A stretch of 64,000 nucleotides of DNA from Lachnospiraceae bacterium. Its GTDB lineage: Bacteria > Bacillota > Clostridia > Lachnospirales > Lachnospiraceae. The stretch is from contig JAUNCZ010000002.1 of assembly GCA_030526405.1 (NCBI GenBank), positions 56,543-120,542 of the forward strand. The letters are read 5' to 3'. Made by a program: the position numbers and the translations under genes. Position 1 is the stretch's first letter; each line of letters begins with the position of its first letter. This document shows positions 7,722-16,328 of the stretch, one piece after another. The notes beneath the pieces are model-generated. The model made no database searches. It was not told the DNA's origin and worked only from the letters and a program-made list of their open reading frames with translations.

Positions 7722-10013
7722 ATGGCATATATCAAGGAACGAGAATCGACACACATCTATCATGTGAACCGAATGTCCAAGGAAGAGATGGATAGCATGA
7801 TCAACAGATGTATTTACGAGGAGCCGGCCTACTGTGTGGCGGAATGCCCCATGAAGCTGGATACCAGGGCCGTGCTTTCGGCAGCAGCTGCCGGCAACCT
7901 GAAGAAGGCTCTGAGTCTCTATGAAAAGATCACTCCATTTCCGGTGATCCTGTCGGCTGGCTGTGAGGCACCCTGTCAGAAGGCCTGTAAGCTGAAGGAG
8001 AGGGGAGAGGGCATAGCCATCAGAGAGGTGGAGAGGGCAATTGCCAAGTATGGAGAGAGAACAAAATCCAGCGGTGTTTTCCGCATGAGGAAAAAGAAAA
8101 AGGCAGCAATCTTCGGCAGCGGACTTTTTCCTCTTTTCCTGGCAGGGGAGCTGGAGAGGAAAATGTATCCCACCACCATCTTCTGTCAGGAGAAGGACTG
8201 CTCTGATTATTTAAAAACCTGCGCTCCCTTCCTCTCTGAGGAAGAGCACACTGTGGAACTGGCAAGACTGAAGAGTCTGGATCTGAGTTTTGAATTTGGC
8301 TGTTCTCTCACAAAGGAGTTCATAGAAGAAAAAAGGGATGAAGCTGACATTTTCTGCGGTTCAGCTGAGACAGCCCGTGTTCTCCTGCCGGATTGCAGTA
8401 TTGATGAGGAACTGATGCTGGTGCAGGAACTGAACATGGTGACGGGAAGTTGCAGTACGGTGATGGAGGCAGCTCTTGGTGCCAAGAGGGCAGCTCTTTC
8501 CGTGGATCGACTGGCACAGAAACTCTCCCCGGCTGCCAACAGAGGCAAGGAGGGGGCTGTGGCTACCCGGCTTATTACCAATCTGGAGGGAATCCCCCAT
8601 TCAGAGTGCATCCCCATGGGAGAAAATGGCTACACCAGTGAAGAAGCCATCCGGGAAGCAGGGCGCTGTATCCAGTGTCACTGTGAAGAATGTTTCAAGG
8701 GCTGCGCTTATTTGCGGGAGTATAAGAAGCATCCAGGTCTTCTGGCAAGGGAAATCTACAATAACACCCAGATCATCATGGGGGATCATCAGATGAACAA
8801 GCCCATGAATTCCTGTTCCCTCTGCGGACAGTGTACAGTGACCTGTCCAAATGGCTTTGACATGGGGAATGTCTGCCGTTCCGCCAGGGAAAATATGGTA
8901 TCCACCGACAAGATGCCTCTGGCAGCCCATGAGTTTGCCCTGATGGATATGCTGTTTTCCAATGGGGAGGCCTGGCTGGCAAGAAAACAGCCAGGTTTTG
9001 ACACGGTGGAGTATGTGTTCTTCCCCGGCTGTCAGGCAGCGGCTATTGCCCCTGGAACAGTGGAGGCAGCTTATCAGGATCTCTCAGAACGACTGGGCGG
9101 CGGTGTGGGATTGCTACTGGGCTGCTGTGGAGCCATTGCTGACTGGGCAGGAAGACAGGAGATGCTGGAGGACACAAAGGAGAAGCTGAAAACAGAGCTG
9201 GCAAAGATGGGCAGTCCTGTGGTGATCGCCGGCTGTCCAAGCTGTATGAAGCAGCTTGCAGCTTACGGAATAGAGGTGACAGGAATCTGGCAGATTCTTC
9301 AGGAAATCGGTTTGCCTTCCAGTGCTTCTGCTGTCCATGCTCCTGCCGCTATCCATGATTCCTGCGGTGCAAGGGGAAATAAAGAGGTGCAGAGGGCAGT
9401 GAGAGAACTGGTGGAAAAAATGGGGGGAACTGTTGTGGAAACCCCTTATTCAGGTGATTTTTCCTCTTGCTGCGGCTACGGAGGCCTTACCTCCTATGCT
9501 AACAGAGATCTGGCCAAAAAGATGACGGAAAGCTGTCTGGACCGCACAGAACTTCCCTATATTACTTATTGCATGGCCTGCAGAGACAGGTTTGTGCGGG
9601 AAGGAAGGGAATCCCGGCATATTCTGGAGCTGGTTTACGGCACAGATGCGGGAGCACCTCCTGATATCAGTGAGAAGCGGTACAACCGACTGTCTCTGGT
9701 ACAGAATATGCTGAAAAATATCTGGAAGGAGGATCTGGTTTTGGAGGATCCGGGATTTACAATCGAGTATACAGAGGACGCACTGGCTATGATGGATGAC
9801 CGCATGATCCTGAAAAGTGATGTGGTGAAGGTGCTGGCAGAGAGCCGCGAGACCGGAGAGATTATTCTGGACGAGCCATCGGGACAGTATCTCTGCAGAA
9901 GCCGTCTGGGCAATGTGACCTTCTGGGTACGCTATACAGAAACTGAAACCGGCTGTCTGGTGCATCGTGCCTACAGCCATCGAATGAACATCGTGAAAAG
10001 GGCGGGACAGTAA
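7722..10013 (+). CDS. Dicluster / CCG-domain redox protein of the aldehyde oxidoreductase cluster
   Basis: The start is ATG 7722 (763 aa) with GGGAG 6 bases upstream; the longer frame begins inside the preceding terminator. In order: an N-terminal cysteine-rich dicluster-binding region like that of GltD/PreT proteins (CVAECPMKLD, GCEAPCQKAC), a degenerate Rossmann region (IFGSGLFPL), a ferredoxin-like motif (CSLCGQCTVTCPNGF) and two HdrB-like CCG segments (GCCGAIADW/GCPSCMK and SCCGYGG/YCMACRD). From memory this matches a family annotated as pyridine nucleotide-disulfide oxidoreductase/dicluster-binding protein beside Desulfovibrio MOP. It is the obvious candidate to take electrons from MOP. 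The nucleotide site looks poor, so direct NAD(P)H use is doubtful. Confidence 0.82.
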   Translation: MAYIKERESTHIYHVNRMSKEEMDSMINRCIYEEPAYCVAECPMKLDTRAVLSAAAAGNLKKALSLYEKITPFPVILSAGCEAPCQKACKLKERGEGIAIREVERAIAKYGERTKSSGVFRMRKKKKAAIFGSGLFPLFLAGELERKMYPTTIFCQEKDCSDYLKTCAPFLSEEEHTVELARLKSLDLSFEFGCSLTKEFIEEKRDEADIFCGSAETARVLLPDCSIDEELMLVQELNMVTGSCSTVMEAALGAKRAALSVDRLAQKLSPAANRGKEGAVATRLITNLEGIPHSECIPMGENGYTSEEAIREAGRCIQCHCEECFKGCAYLREYKKHPGLLAREIYNNTQIIMGDHQMNKPMNSCSLCGQCTVTCPNGFDMGNVCRSARENMVSTDKMPLAAHEFALMDMLFSNGEAWLARKQPGFDTVEYVFFPGCQAAAIAPGTVEAAYQDLSERLGGGVGLLLGCCGAIADWAGRQEMLEDTKEKLKTELAKMGSPVVIAGCPSCMKQLAAYGIEVTGIWQILQEIGLPSSASAVHAPAAIHDSCGARGNKEVQRAVRELVEKMGGTVVETPYSGDFSSCCGYGGLTSYANRDLAKKMTESCLDRTELPYITYCMACRDRFVREGRESRHILELVYGTDAGAPPDISEKRYNRLSLVQNMLKNIWKEDLVLEDPGFTIEYTEDALAMMDDRMILKSDVVKVLAESRETGEIILDEPSGQYLCRSRLGNVTFWVRYTETETGCLVHRAYSHRMNIVKRAGQ

Positions 10014-10231
10014 TGGCAGAGAAGAATTATTATTCCATCGATCCTGAGGGAAAGATCAAATGCATGAAATGTAAGGTGCCCCTTGTGAAGGGAAAGGCAA
10101 AATTTCTCTATCTGGACAACGGATTTCCTGTGGAGATGCCAGTATGTCCTGTGTGCGGCTTTGTCTATGTGCCGGAGGAACTGGCACTGGGGAAGGTTCT
10201 CTCTGTGGAAAAGGCGCTGGAGGATAAGTAG
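10013..10231 (+). CDS. Small CxxC redox protein (DVU_1557-like)
   Basis: Encodes 72 aa. Its ATG overlaps the preceding stop (TAATG), so translation is coupled. Two CxxC pairs (KCMKC near residue 17 and VCPVCGFVYVPEEL near 45) form a rubredoxin-like or zinc-ribbon knuckle, and the rest is mostly beta. By memory of the Desulfovibrio cluster it corresponds to the DVU_1557 family of redox proteins. It may shuttle electrons or bind a metal for the dicluster protein upstream. No membrane or export signal is visible. Confidence 0.75.
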   Translation: MAEKNYYSIDPEGKIKCMKCKVPLVKGKAKFLYLDNGFPVEMPVCPVCGFVYVPEELALGKVLSVEKALEDK

Positions 10232-10277
10232 TCTCCGAAGGATAATGTTCTGGTCCGGAAACAGTAGTGAGAGTGGT

Positions 10278-10308
10278 CAGAAGTATTGCTTCTGGCGGCA
10301 TTTTTTTA
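10278..10308 (+). terminator. Weak terminator-like hairpin
   Basis: CAGAAG and CTTCTG arms around TATTG are followed after a few bases by seven T residues (GGCGGCATTTTTTT). It lies in the 97-base gap before the C-GCAxxG-C-C gene and may attenuate transcription. Confidence 0.35.
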
Positions 10309-10328
10309 AAGAAAGTTGAGGGACTTGT

Positions 10329-10760
10329 ATGGATTTAATGGAAAGAATCGCAGATTGCGCCACACAGGGAATGATGTGCTCTCAGATGGTGGCAATGTTT
10401 ACACTGGAAACCCTGGGTATTGAGAATAAGGAGCTGATTCGGTCTCTGTATGGTCTGGGCGGTGGCGTTGCTCTTACAAAGCATACCTGCGGCTGTATGA
10501 CAGGGGGCTGCTGTGCCATCAGCTATTTTACAGGAAAGGCCGGGGGCGATGAAAAAGAAGATCTTCGTCACAAGGAAGCACTGGATGAGTATATGGAGTG
10601 GTTTAAGACCGTCAATACAGAAAAATATGGCGGCTGGCTCTGCAGGGACATTATCAGTGATGACTGGAATAACATGTACGAGCGCTGTGACGAGCTTATC
10701 GCAGAATCCTACCAGAAGATTATGGAAATATTAACAGAAAAAGGAATTGTTGAACTTTGA
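10329..10760 (+). CDS. C-GCAxxG-C-C family protein (DVU_1555-like)
   Basis: Encodes 143 aa of the helical, cysteine-rich C-GCAxxG-C-C superfamily, members of which are predicted redox or metal-binding proteins. Visible cysteines are C10, C17 (GMMCSQ), the CGCMTGGCC cluster near residues 54-62, C104 (GWLCRD) and C119. GAGGG lies just upstream of the ATG. It sits between the small redox protein and the CoA ligase, in the order recalled from Desulfovibrio aldehyde oxidoreductase clusters. The biochemical role is not established. Confidence 0.78.
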   Translation: MDLMERIADCATQGMMCSQMVAMFTLETLGIENKELIRSLYGLGGGVALTKHTCGCMTGGCCAISYFTGKAGGDEKEDLRHKEALDEYMEWFKTVNTEKYGGWLCRDIISDDWNNMYERCDELIAESYQKIMEILTEKGIVEL

Positions 10761-12010
10761 TGCAGATATCAAGAATTGACAGGATGATTAAGGAGCTGGA
10801 GGGCTTCACTCCCTCTTCCAGAGAGGAGATTGAGGACTTCCAGCTGAAAAAACTGAATCAGCTGCTGAAAAGAGAGACAGAGAGGGGCGGATTTTATAAA
10901 AATCTGCCCTCTTCTCTGTCCTCTCTGTCTGAGCTGAAAAGTCTTCCCTTTACCAGGGAGGAGGATCTGGTCAGCAAGGGTAACAGAATGGTGCTTCTGT
11001 CCCAGTCAGAGATATCGAAGGTGATCTCTGAGCACACCAGCGGCACCACCGGAGCCGGGAAAAGAGTCTATTACACGGAGCAGGACTGTATGCATACGGT
11101 ACAGCTCTTTGAGGCTGGTCTGGGAGAGTTTATTTTTCCGGGCAGCAGGACACTGGTGTGTATGCCCTATTCCGGTCCCTTTGGTCTGGGAGAGCTGATC
11201 TCCATGGCCATCCGGAATCTGGGTGCAGAGCCCATTGAGGCAGGAGTCGGGAAAACCTACGGAGAATTAAAGGGACTGATGGATACTCATCAGCCGGATA
11301 CCTTTGTGGGAATGCCGGTGGTATTGCTCTCTCTTCTTCGGCTGTATGGGAAGGGAAGCCTTGAAAGAGCACTGGTATCAGGGGATGCCTGTCCTGATAC
11401 AGTGATCCGTGAGATCGAGAAGCTGCTGGGAAGCCGACTCTGGCCCCACTATGGTTCCCGGGAGATGGGCCTGGGAGGAGCCATCTGCTGTGCTGCCCAT
11501 GAGGGGATGCATCTGAGGGAAAACCATGTGATCCCGGAGATTGTGGATGAGAATGGAAATACTGTACCGGATGGAGTCTTTGGTGAGCTGGTGATCACTA
11601 CCATCGGTATGGAAGCCCAGCCTCTGATCCGGTATCGTACCGGGGACAGGACCAGGATTCTTCCTGGAAGATGTTCCTGCGGCAGCTGTGTGAAGCGGCT
11701 GGATGAGGTATCCAGAATCGGTGTCACAGGGGAGATGCGAACTCTGGATAACAGTCTGTTTGCTGTTCCGGAGCTGGTGGACTATTCCCTCACATGGAAG
11801 GTTACTGGGTCTGCTGAGACGGCAGTTCTGGAGGCTCTTGTGTCTGTGCCTGGGATGGCAGAGACAGAACAGAAAATCCGGAACATCTGGAGTGCTCTTA
11901 AAAAGGATGTCCCCCTGCAGGTGAGAATCAGAGAGGCACAGGAGGGGGACAGACCCCTGTATGCTGCAAAAAGAAGGGTTCAGCCTTTGATCAGGACCGC
12001 AGATCCATGA
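10760..12010 (+). CDS. PaaK-like AMP-forming CoA ligase (DVU_1553-like)
   Basis: The ATG at 10760 overlaps the preceding stop (TGATG); 416 aa, about the length of phenylacetate-CoA ligases. Motifs are the ATP-binding TSGTTGAGK near residue 95, PHYGSREMG, and YRTGDRTRI followed by CSCGSC. It would activate a carboxylic acid with ATP and CoA, plausibly the acid made by the aldehyde oxidoreductase upstream. Its 3' end overlaps the convergent methyltransferase gene by 31 bases. Confidence 0.82.
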   Translation: MQISRIDRMIKELEGFTPSSREEIEDFQLKKLNQLLKRETERGGFYKNLPSSLSSLSELKSLPFTREEDLVSKGNRMVLLSQSEISKVISEHTSGTTGAGKRVYYTEQDCMHTVQLFEAGLGEFIFPGSRTLVCMPYSGPFGLGELISMAIRNLGAEPIEAGVGKTYGELKGLMDTHQPDTFVGMPVVLLSLLRLYGKGSLERALVSGDACPDTVIREIEKLLGSRLWPHYGSREMGLGGAICCAAHEGMHLRENHVIPEIVDENGNTVPDGVFGELVITTIGMEAQPLIRYRTGDRTRILPGRCSCGSCVKRLDEVSRIGVTGEMRTLDNSLFAVPELVDYSLTWKVTGSAETAVLEALVSVPGMAETEQKIRNIWSALKKDVPLQVRIREAQEGDRPLYAAKRRVQPLIRTADP

Positions 12011-12867
12011 AGATCGCACAGGGGAACAAGAGCAATTGTTCCGTTTTCATTCTCGAAAGCTTCTACAGCCTGTCTGGCACCATGGAATCTCTGATTTCCG
12101 TAATCATGAAGCAGGATCATACCTCCTTTACTGAGACGGGGCCAGAAGAAGCGAAGGCCGGCAAGGATCGGAGCGTAGAGATCGGCATCCAGACTGACAA
12201 GAGCGAAGGTTGTATCCTCCAGTCCCACTGCAGTATCCGGAAAATAGCCTTTTCTGAACACAACCTGCTGAGGGTGGGGCATTCTGGAACGGACCAATTC
12301 TACACTTGTGTCTGAAAAATCCCCCTCAGCTGCTTTGGAACAGTCTTTTTCTGTTTCAATATCAATATCATTGCAGGAAAAGCCTTCAAAGGTATCAAAG
12401 AGGTACAGGTCTCTGTCAGGAAAGAGAGCGTTAAGCTTTCTTGCAAGATCACCTTTGTAAACACCCAGTTCAGCCACTACTCCCTGTATCTTCAGGTCAT
12501 GAATGCGTGTTGCCAGTCGAAGCAGCACAGAGCTTCTGATATCCAGATGCAGGTACAGGGAGCGGAGGGTGAGGAATTCCCCTGTATACCCCAGAGAGCG
12601 AAACTGCAGGATCAGCTCTTCTGTTCTTTCTTCGTCGATTACGCCGGTGAGAACCAGATCCGGATTCAGTTCCAGTGCCTGTTGGGGAGAAAGGATGGGA
12701 ACAGAGCCCTGGATGGGATGGTGAAAGCAGGTGTTCCAGAGAGCAGGATTGTTGTCGGACAGACCAATGATCTGCAATTCTTCCGTATTGAGAAGTGTGG
12801 CAGCAGAGCGGCCGAACTGGCCGGCACCTGCAATCAGTATTTTTTTGCTGGTGTGTATGGTATTCAT
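11980..12867 (-). CDS. TylF/FkbM-like SAM methyltransferase with N-terminal Rossmann-like domain (DVU_1556-like)
   Basis: Encodes 295 aa and is convergent with the CoA ligase, sharing 31 bases. AAGGAGT precedes the ATG at 12867. The N-terminal ~95 residues form a nucleotide-sugar-type Rossmann unit (ILIAGAGQFGR). From about residue 110 there is a class I methyltransferase of the TylF type (VAELGVYKGDLA, LYLFDTFEGF, LVSLDADLY, MILLHDYG). Family and context match the methyltransferase recalled from Desulfovibrio aldehyde oxidoreductase clusters. The substrate is unknown; methylation of a small molecule or of a cofactor intermediate is possible. Confidence 0.8.
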   Translation of the reverse strand: MNTIHTSKKILIAGAGQFGRSAATLLNTEELQIIGLSDNNPALWNTCFHHPIQGSVPILSPQQALELNPDLVLTGVIDEERTEELILQFRSLGYTGEFLTLRSLYLHLDIRSSVLLRLATRIHDLKIQGVVAELGVYKGDLARKLNALFPDRDLYLFDTFEGFSCNDIDIETEKDCSKAAEGDFSDTSVELVRSRMPHPQQVVFRKGYFPDTAVGLEDTTFALVSLDADLYAPILAGLRFFWPRLSKGGMILLHDYGNQRFHGARQAVEAFENENGTIALVPLCDLHGSAVLIKG

Positions 12868-12954
12868 AAGTACTCCTTGTATGATGCAGTATTATATAGC
12901 TAGTGTAGAGTGGATTTGGTACTATTGCAATATAAACAGATGGAACAGACAGGA

Positions 12955-13139
12955 TTTATCTCAGTGGAGAAGACTCCCACCTCTACAGGTGGTGAGCACT
13001 GACAAATTAGTCTCAGTGGGAGTCCAATCTCCGACTGAGATAAAACGCTCCGCGAGGATGCGCAGCGATTCTGATAGGAAGATGTCAGCTAAAGCTGACC
13101 AGAATCGCGCGCCAAGTCTCCGCAAGCGTCGACTTGAAT
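12955..13139 (+). repeat. 185-bp inverted repeat, copy B
   Basis: Inverted partner of the repeat at 4130-4314; 182 of 185 positions agree, and the three changes are C/T differences within 12985-13000. It ends 9 bases before the ATG of the phosphatase/HD gene and reads in the same sense as that gene. Both copies therefore sit directly upstream of a start codon in the same relative orientation. The segment between the copies is 8.6 kb. Confidence 0.9.
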
Positions 13140-13148
13140 GGGGGAAAT

Positions 13149-14318
13149 ATGGAAAGAAAAGTATATCTGGTCCGTCATGGAAAACCGGATCTTGGGGAAA
13201 AAGAAGGAAAGGTGTATTTAGGAAGAAAGGATGTCCCGTTGCTGTGGTCTGACAGGGAGCATTTTCTGCTTCTGGGACAGTTTTTTCACAGAAAGGGGAT
13301 ACACCATCTGGTGTCCAGTCCTTTGCTTCGATGCAGGCAGAGTGCAGAGCTGGTTTGGGAGGGGATGGAGAGTATATCGGCCCGGAAACCGGAAGTGGAT
13401 ACCAAGATTTCCCACATCCTGACTATGCAGGAATTTCAGGAAATTGATACAGGACTCTGGGATGGCTGCAGTTTTGCTGAAATCAGACAAAAATATCCGG
13501 AGGAATATGAGAAAAGGGGGCTGCATCCTGGCAGCTATGTGTTTCCGGCAGGAGAATCCCCCAGACAGGCGGGGCTTCGTTTTTTTGAAGGAATGAAAAA
13601 ACTTCTGATAGAAACAGAGGGGAATCTGCTGGTAATGGCCCATGCAGGGGTGATTCGTTCCTTTTTGTGCATAATACAGGGAAAGCAGGAAGATGAGATG
13701 TTCTCATTTTCCGTTCCTTATGGCAGTGTTACAGAGCTTTCTTTTGATGGAACAGACTGGAGAACGGAGAGTGTGGGAAGCTTTCCCTCGGAGACCATGA
13801 CTGAGGCAAGGGTGAAGGAGTTCTGGGATATCTGTGGGACCACGGAGCGGCAGAGATGTCATATGAGAAAAACCGCTGCATTTGCCATGGAATTGTTGAA
13901 TTGCAGTGAACGTGGGCATTTTTCCAAGCCTGTGGTTCAATGGGGAGATACAGAACTGAATCTGTACAATATTTATTATGGATGTCTTCTCCATGATCTG
14001 AAACGCTCCCTTGGAAGAAATCATGAAGAACTGGGAGGTCAGTGGCTGGAAGAGCGGGGATATGGTCGTCTGGCAGAGCTGGTTCGGAGACATAATGATC
14101 CTGCCATTCTGAGAGAGGGACAGCCGCTTTCTGAGGAGGAGCTTCTTTACTACGCAGATAAAAGGGTGAAGGAGGATCTGATTGTATCTGTGGAGGAACG
14201 GTTTGCCATGAGTCGGTCCCGAATCAAGGATGAGACAGGACGGTATATGCATGAAAAGCGAAAAAATGCAGCCTTGCATATTGAAAAAAAACTTCGGAGC
14301 AGACAGGCGATAGATTAG
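13149..14318 (+). CDS. Histidine phosphatase - HD domain fusion in the molybdenum cluster
   Basis: ATG at 13149 follows GGGGGA; 389 aa. Residues 1-200 are a phosphoglycerate-mutase-like histidine phosphatase with VRHGK (residues 7-11) and the second catalytic His in VMAHAGVIR. Residues about 240-385 are an HD phosphohydrolase domain (CHMRKTAAFA, LLHDLKRS, HNDP). Two phosphohydrolase modules beside a MobA-like enzyme suggest removal or editing of a phosphorylated pterin or nucleotide intermediate of molybdenum cofactor; this is inference from context. The leader of this gene is repeat copy B. Confidence 0.8.
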   Translation: MERKVYLVRHGKPDLGEKEGKVYLGRKDVPLLWSDREHFLLLGQFFHRKGIHHLVSSPLLRCRQSAELVWEGMESISARKPEVDTKISHILTMQEFQEIDTGLWDGCSFAEIRQKYPEEYEKRGLHPGSYVFPAGESPRQAGLRFFEGMKKLLIETEGNLLVMAHAGVIRSFLCIIQGKQEDEMFSFSVPYGSVTELSFDGTDWRTESVGSFPSETMTEARVKEFWDICGTTERQRCHMRKTAAFAMELLNCSERGHFSKPVVQWGDTELNLYNIYYGCLLHDLKRSLGRNHEELGGQWLEERGYGRLAELVRRHNDPAILREGQPLSEEELLYYADKRVKEDLIVSVEERFAMSRSRIKDETGRYMHEKRKNAALHIEKKLRSRQAID

Positions 14319-14370
14319 GTTGAATTTATCGATATTAACCAAAAACAGCAACGAAAACGACTGTATTTTA

Positions 14371-14399
14371 TTGACTGTTTACAAAAGGTAGGATAAAAT
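14371..14399 (+). promoter_or_regulatory. Sigma70-type promoter
   Basis: TTGACT (14371-14376), a 17-base spacer and TAAAAT (14394-14399) stand just upstream of the MobA-like gene. Confidence 0.65.
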
Positions 14400-14430
14400 C
14401 AAAGTACGGTATTATAAAGGGGGATTGTTT

Positions 14431-15021
14431 TTGAAAACAGGAGCAGTGATTGTGGCAGCTGGTCTGTCCTCCAGAATGGGAGACTTCAAGCCATTGATGG
14501 CATATGGAGGGACAACTATTGCACGGCATGTTGTCCGGCTTGTGAGAAATTCAGGGGCAGATCCTGTGGTTATGGTAACCGGTTACAGAGCAGAGGAGCT
14601 GGAAGCTCATCTGGCAGACACCGGAATTCTGTTTGTAAGGAATGAGCAGTATGGGGATACACAGATGTTTGATTCTGTTAAGCTGGGTATTTCCGCTGTG
14701 GTTTCTGCATGTGACAGGATTCTGTTGCTTCCTGTTGATACCCCTGGAATCTGTGAAAAGACATTTCAGCAGGTTCTTGCAATTGATTCGGATATGGTCA
14801 GAACCATGTACGGTGGCAGACCAGGACATCCGATTCTTCTTCGTTCCTGTATTGCAGAGGAACTTTGTTCTTATGAAGGAGAAGGTGGACTTCGGGGAGC
14901 CATGGAACATTCTGGTTTTCTCATTACGGATCTGTACGTGGATGACAGAGGCGTAAACTGGGATGTGGATACCCAGGATGAATATCGTGAACTGATCCGA
15001 TGGAAGGAAGACAGGATCTAG
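14431..15021 (+). CDS. MobA/MocA-like molybdenum cofactor nucleotidyltransferase
   Basis: A TTG start at 14431 is preferred because AAAGGGGG ends 7 bases upstream; a TTG at 14425 would leave almost no spacing. 196 aa. The signature VIVAAGLSSRMGDFKPL is canonical, followed by LLPVDTPG and RPGHPILL, as in MocA (CTP:molybdopterin cytidylyltransferase) and related proteins. It probably attaches CMP (or GMP) to molybdopterin for the aldehyde oxidoreductase, whose D. gigas homologue carries the cytosine dinucleotide form. Compare the degenerate paralogue at 3143-4105. Confidence 0.85.
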   Translation: MKTGAVIVAAGLSSRMGDFKPLMAYGGTTIARHVVRLVRNSGADPVVMVTGYRAEELEAHLADTGILFVRNEQYGDTQMFDSVKLGISAVVSACDRILLLPVDTPGICEKTFQQVLAIDSDMVRTMYGGRPGHPILLRSCIAEELCSYEGEGGLRGAMEHSGFLITDLYVDDRGVNWDVDTQDEYRELIRWKEDRI

Positions 15022-15111
15022 AATAAGAGTCGCAAGTTTTTTTGACTGGAAAGGTAAGTCGAAGAAACATCTGATTCGGATCAGTAGAGAAGATAATGGA
15101 GGAATATCATT

Positions 15112-16170
15112 ATGAAACTGATCAATACAGTTGACGCAGAAGGAGCGGTTCTGTGTCATGATATTACACAGATTATAAAGGGAGTTACAAAGGATGCTGT
15201 ATTCCGCAAGGGACATATTGTTACAAAGGAAGATATCCCTGTACTCCTTTCCGTGGGAAAAGATACCCTGTATGTATGGGAGAAGGAAGAGGGCATGCTT
15301 CATGAGGATGAGGCTGCAGAGATCCTCTGCCGTATGTGCAGGTCAGACAATATGAATACTTCTGACACAAAGGAAGGAAAAATCGAGCTCAGTGCAGCCT
15401 GTGACGGACTGTTAAAGGTAAACAGCGCCGGAATCAAGGCTGTGAATGGATTCGGGCAGATGATGATCGCATCTCGCCATGGAGATTTCCCGGTGAAGAA
15501 GGGAGACAAGCTGGCTGGAACAAGAATTATCCCTCTTGTGATCGAAGAGGAAAAGATGCTTTCCGCAGAGAAAGCCTGCATGGAGGCCACCAATGGAGAG
15601 CCGGTTCTGAAACTGCTTCCCTTCCAGGATAAGAAGGTTGGGATTGTAACCACCGGCAATGAAGTGTATTATGGAAGAATCCAGGATACATTCACTCCTG
15701 TTATCAAGGCAAAATTTGCTGAGTACAATGCAGAGGTTGTGGATCATGTAATCTGGAATGATGACGATAAGAAGGTCACTGCTTCTATCCTTGAGATGAT
15801 CGAAAAGGGTGCAGATATTGTATGCTGCACAGGAGGTATGAGTGTGGATCCTGATGACAAGACTCCTCTTGCCATTAAGAACACAGGAGCACGCATCGTA
15901 TCCTATGGGGCTCCGGTTCTTCCGGGAGCCATGTTCCTTCTGGCCTACTATGAGGTGAAGGAGGGACCAAATCCAAGAACGGTGGCTATTATGGGTCTGC
16001 CTGGCTGCGTTATGTATGCAAAGAGGACCATTTTTGATCTGGTACTGCCAAGAGTAATGGCGGATGATCCTGTGACAGCAGAGGAGCTGGCTGCCCTTGG
16101 TGAGGGCGGACTCTGTCTGAACTGTGACAGATGTACTTTCCCGAACTGCGGTTTCGGAAAGGGAAAATAA
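15112..16170 (+). CDS. MoeA/MogA-like molybdopterin-binding protein
   Basis: Encodes 352 aa. The C-terminal ~200 residues are a MoaB/Mog fold (VGIVTTGNEVYYG, then CCTGGMSVDPDD and the active-site-like GAPVLPGAMFLLAYY). The N-terminal part lacks a full MoeA architecture, so this is the short MoeA-like type found in molybdenum hydroxylase clusters. It ends in a cysteine-rich tail (LCLNCDRCTFPNCGFGKGK) that could bind a metal. Likely role: insertion of molybdate into molybdopterin. It is downstream of the MobA-like gene and upstream of modA. Confidence 0.83.
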   Translation: MKLINTVDAEGAVLCHDITQIIKGVTKDAVFRKGHIVTKEDIPVLLSVGKDTLYVWEKEEGMLHEDEAAEILCRMCRSDNMNTSDTKEGKIELSAACDGLLKVNSAGIKAVNGFGQMMIASRHGDFPVKKGDKLAGTRIIPLVIEEEKMLSAEKACMEATNGEPVLKLLPFQDKKVGIVTTGNEVYYGRIQDTFTPVIKAKFAEYNAEVVDHVIWNDDDKKVTASILEMIEKGADIVCCTGGMSVDPDDKTPLAIKNTGARIVSYGAPVLPGAMFLLAYYEVKEGPNPRTVAIMGLPGCVMYAKRTIFDLVLPRVMADDPVTAEELAALGEGGLCLNCDRCTFPNCGFGKGK

Positions 16171-16328
16171 CAATTAAACTTCGACAGGAGAGGCTGTCAG
16201 AAGCGGATCCTGTTTTCTGAAAAAGAAGAATTTGGAAGATATAGATTCGTTTAACCTGATATATAAGCCCGGGATTATAAAGGAAAACGTTTTTATAAAT
16301 AAAACATTATATAAAAGGTGGAATAATT

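Noticed and set aside
4130..13139. Composite transposon
   Set aside because: No transposase, integrase or recombinase gene lies in or beside the bracketed segment and no target duplication could be confirmed by eye.
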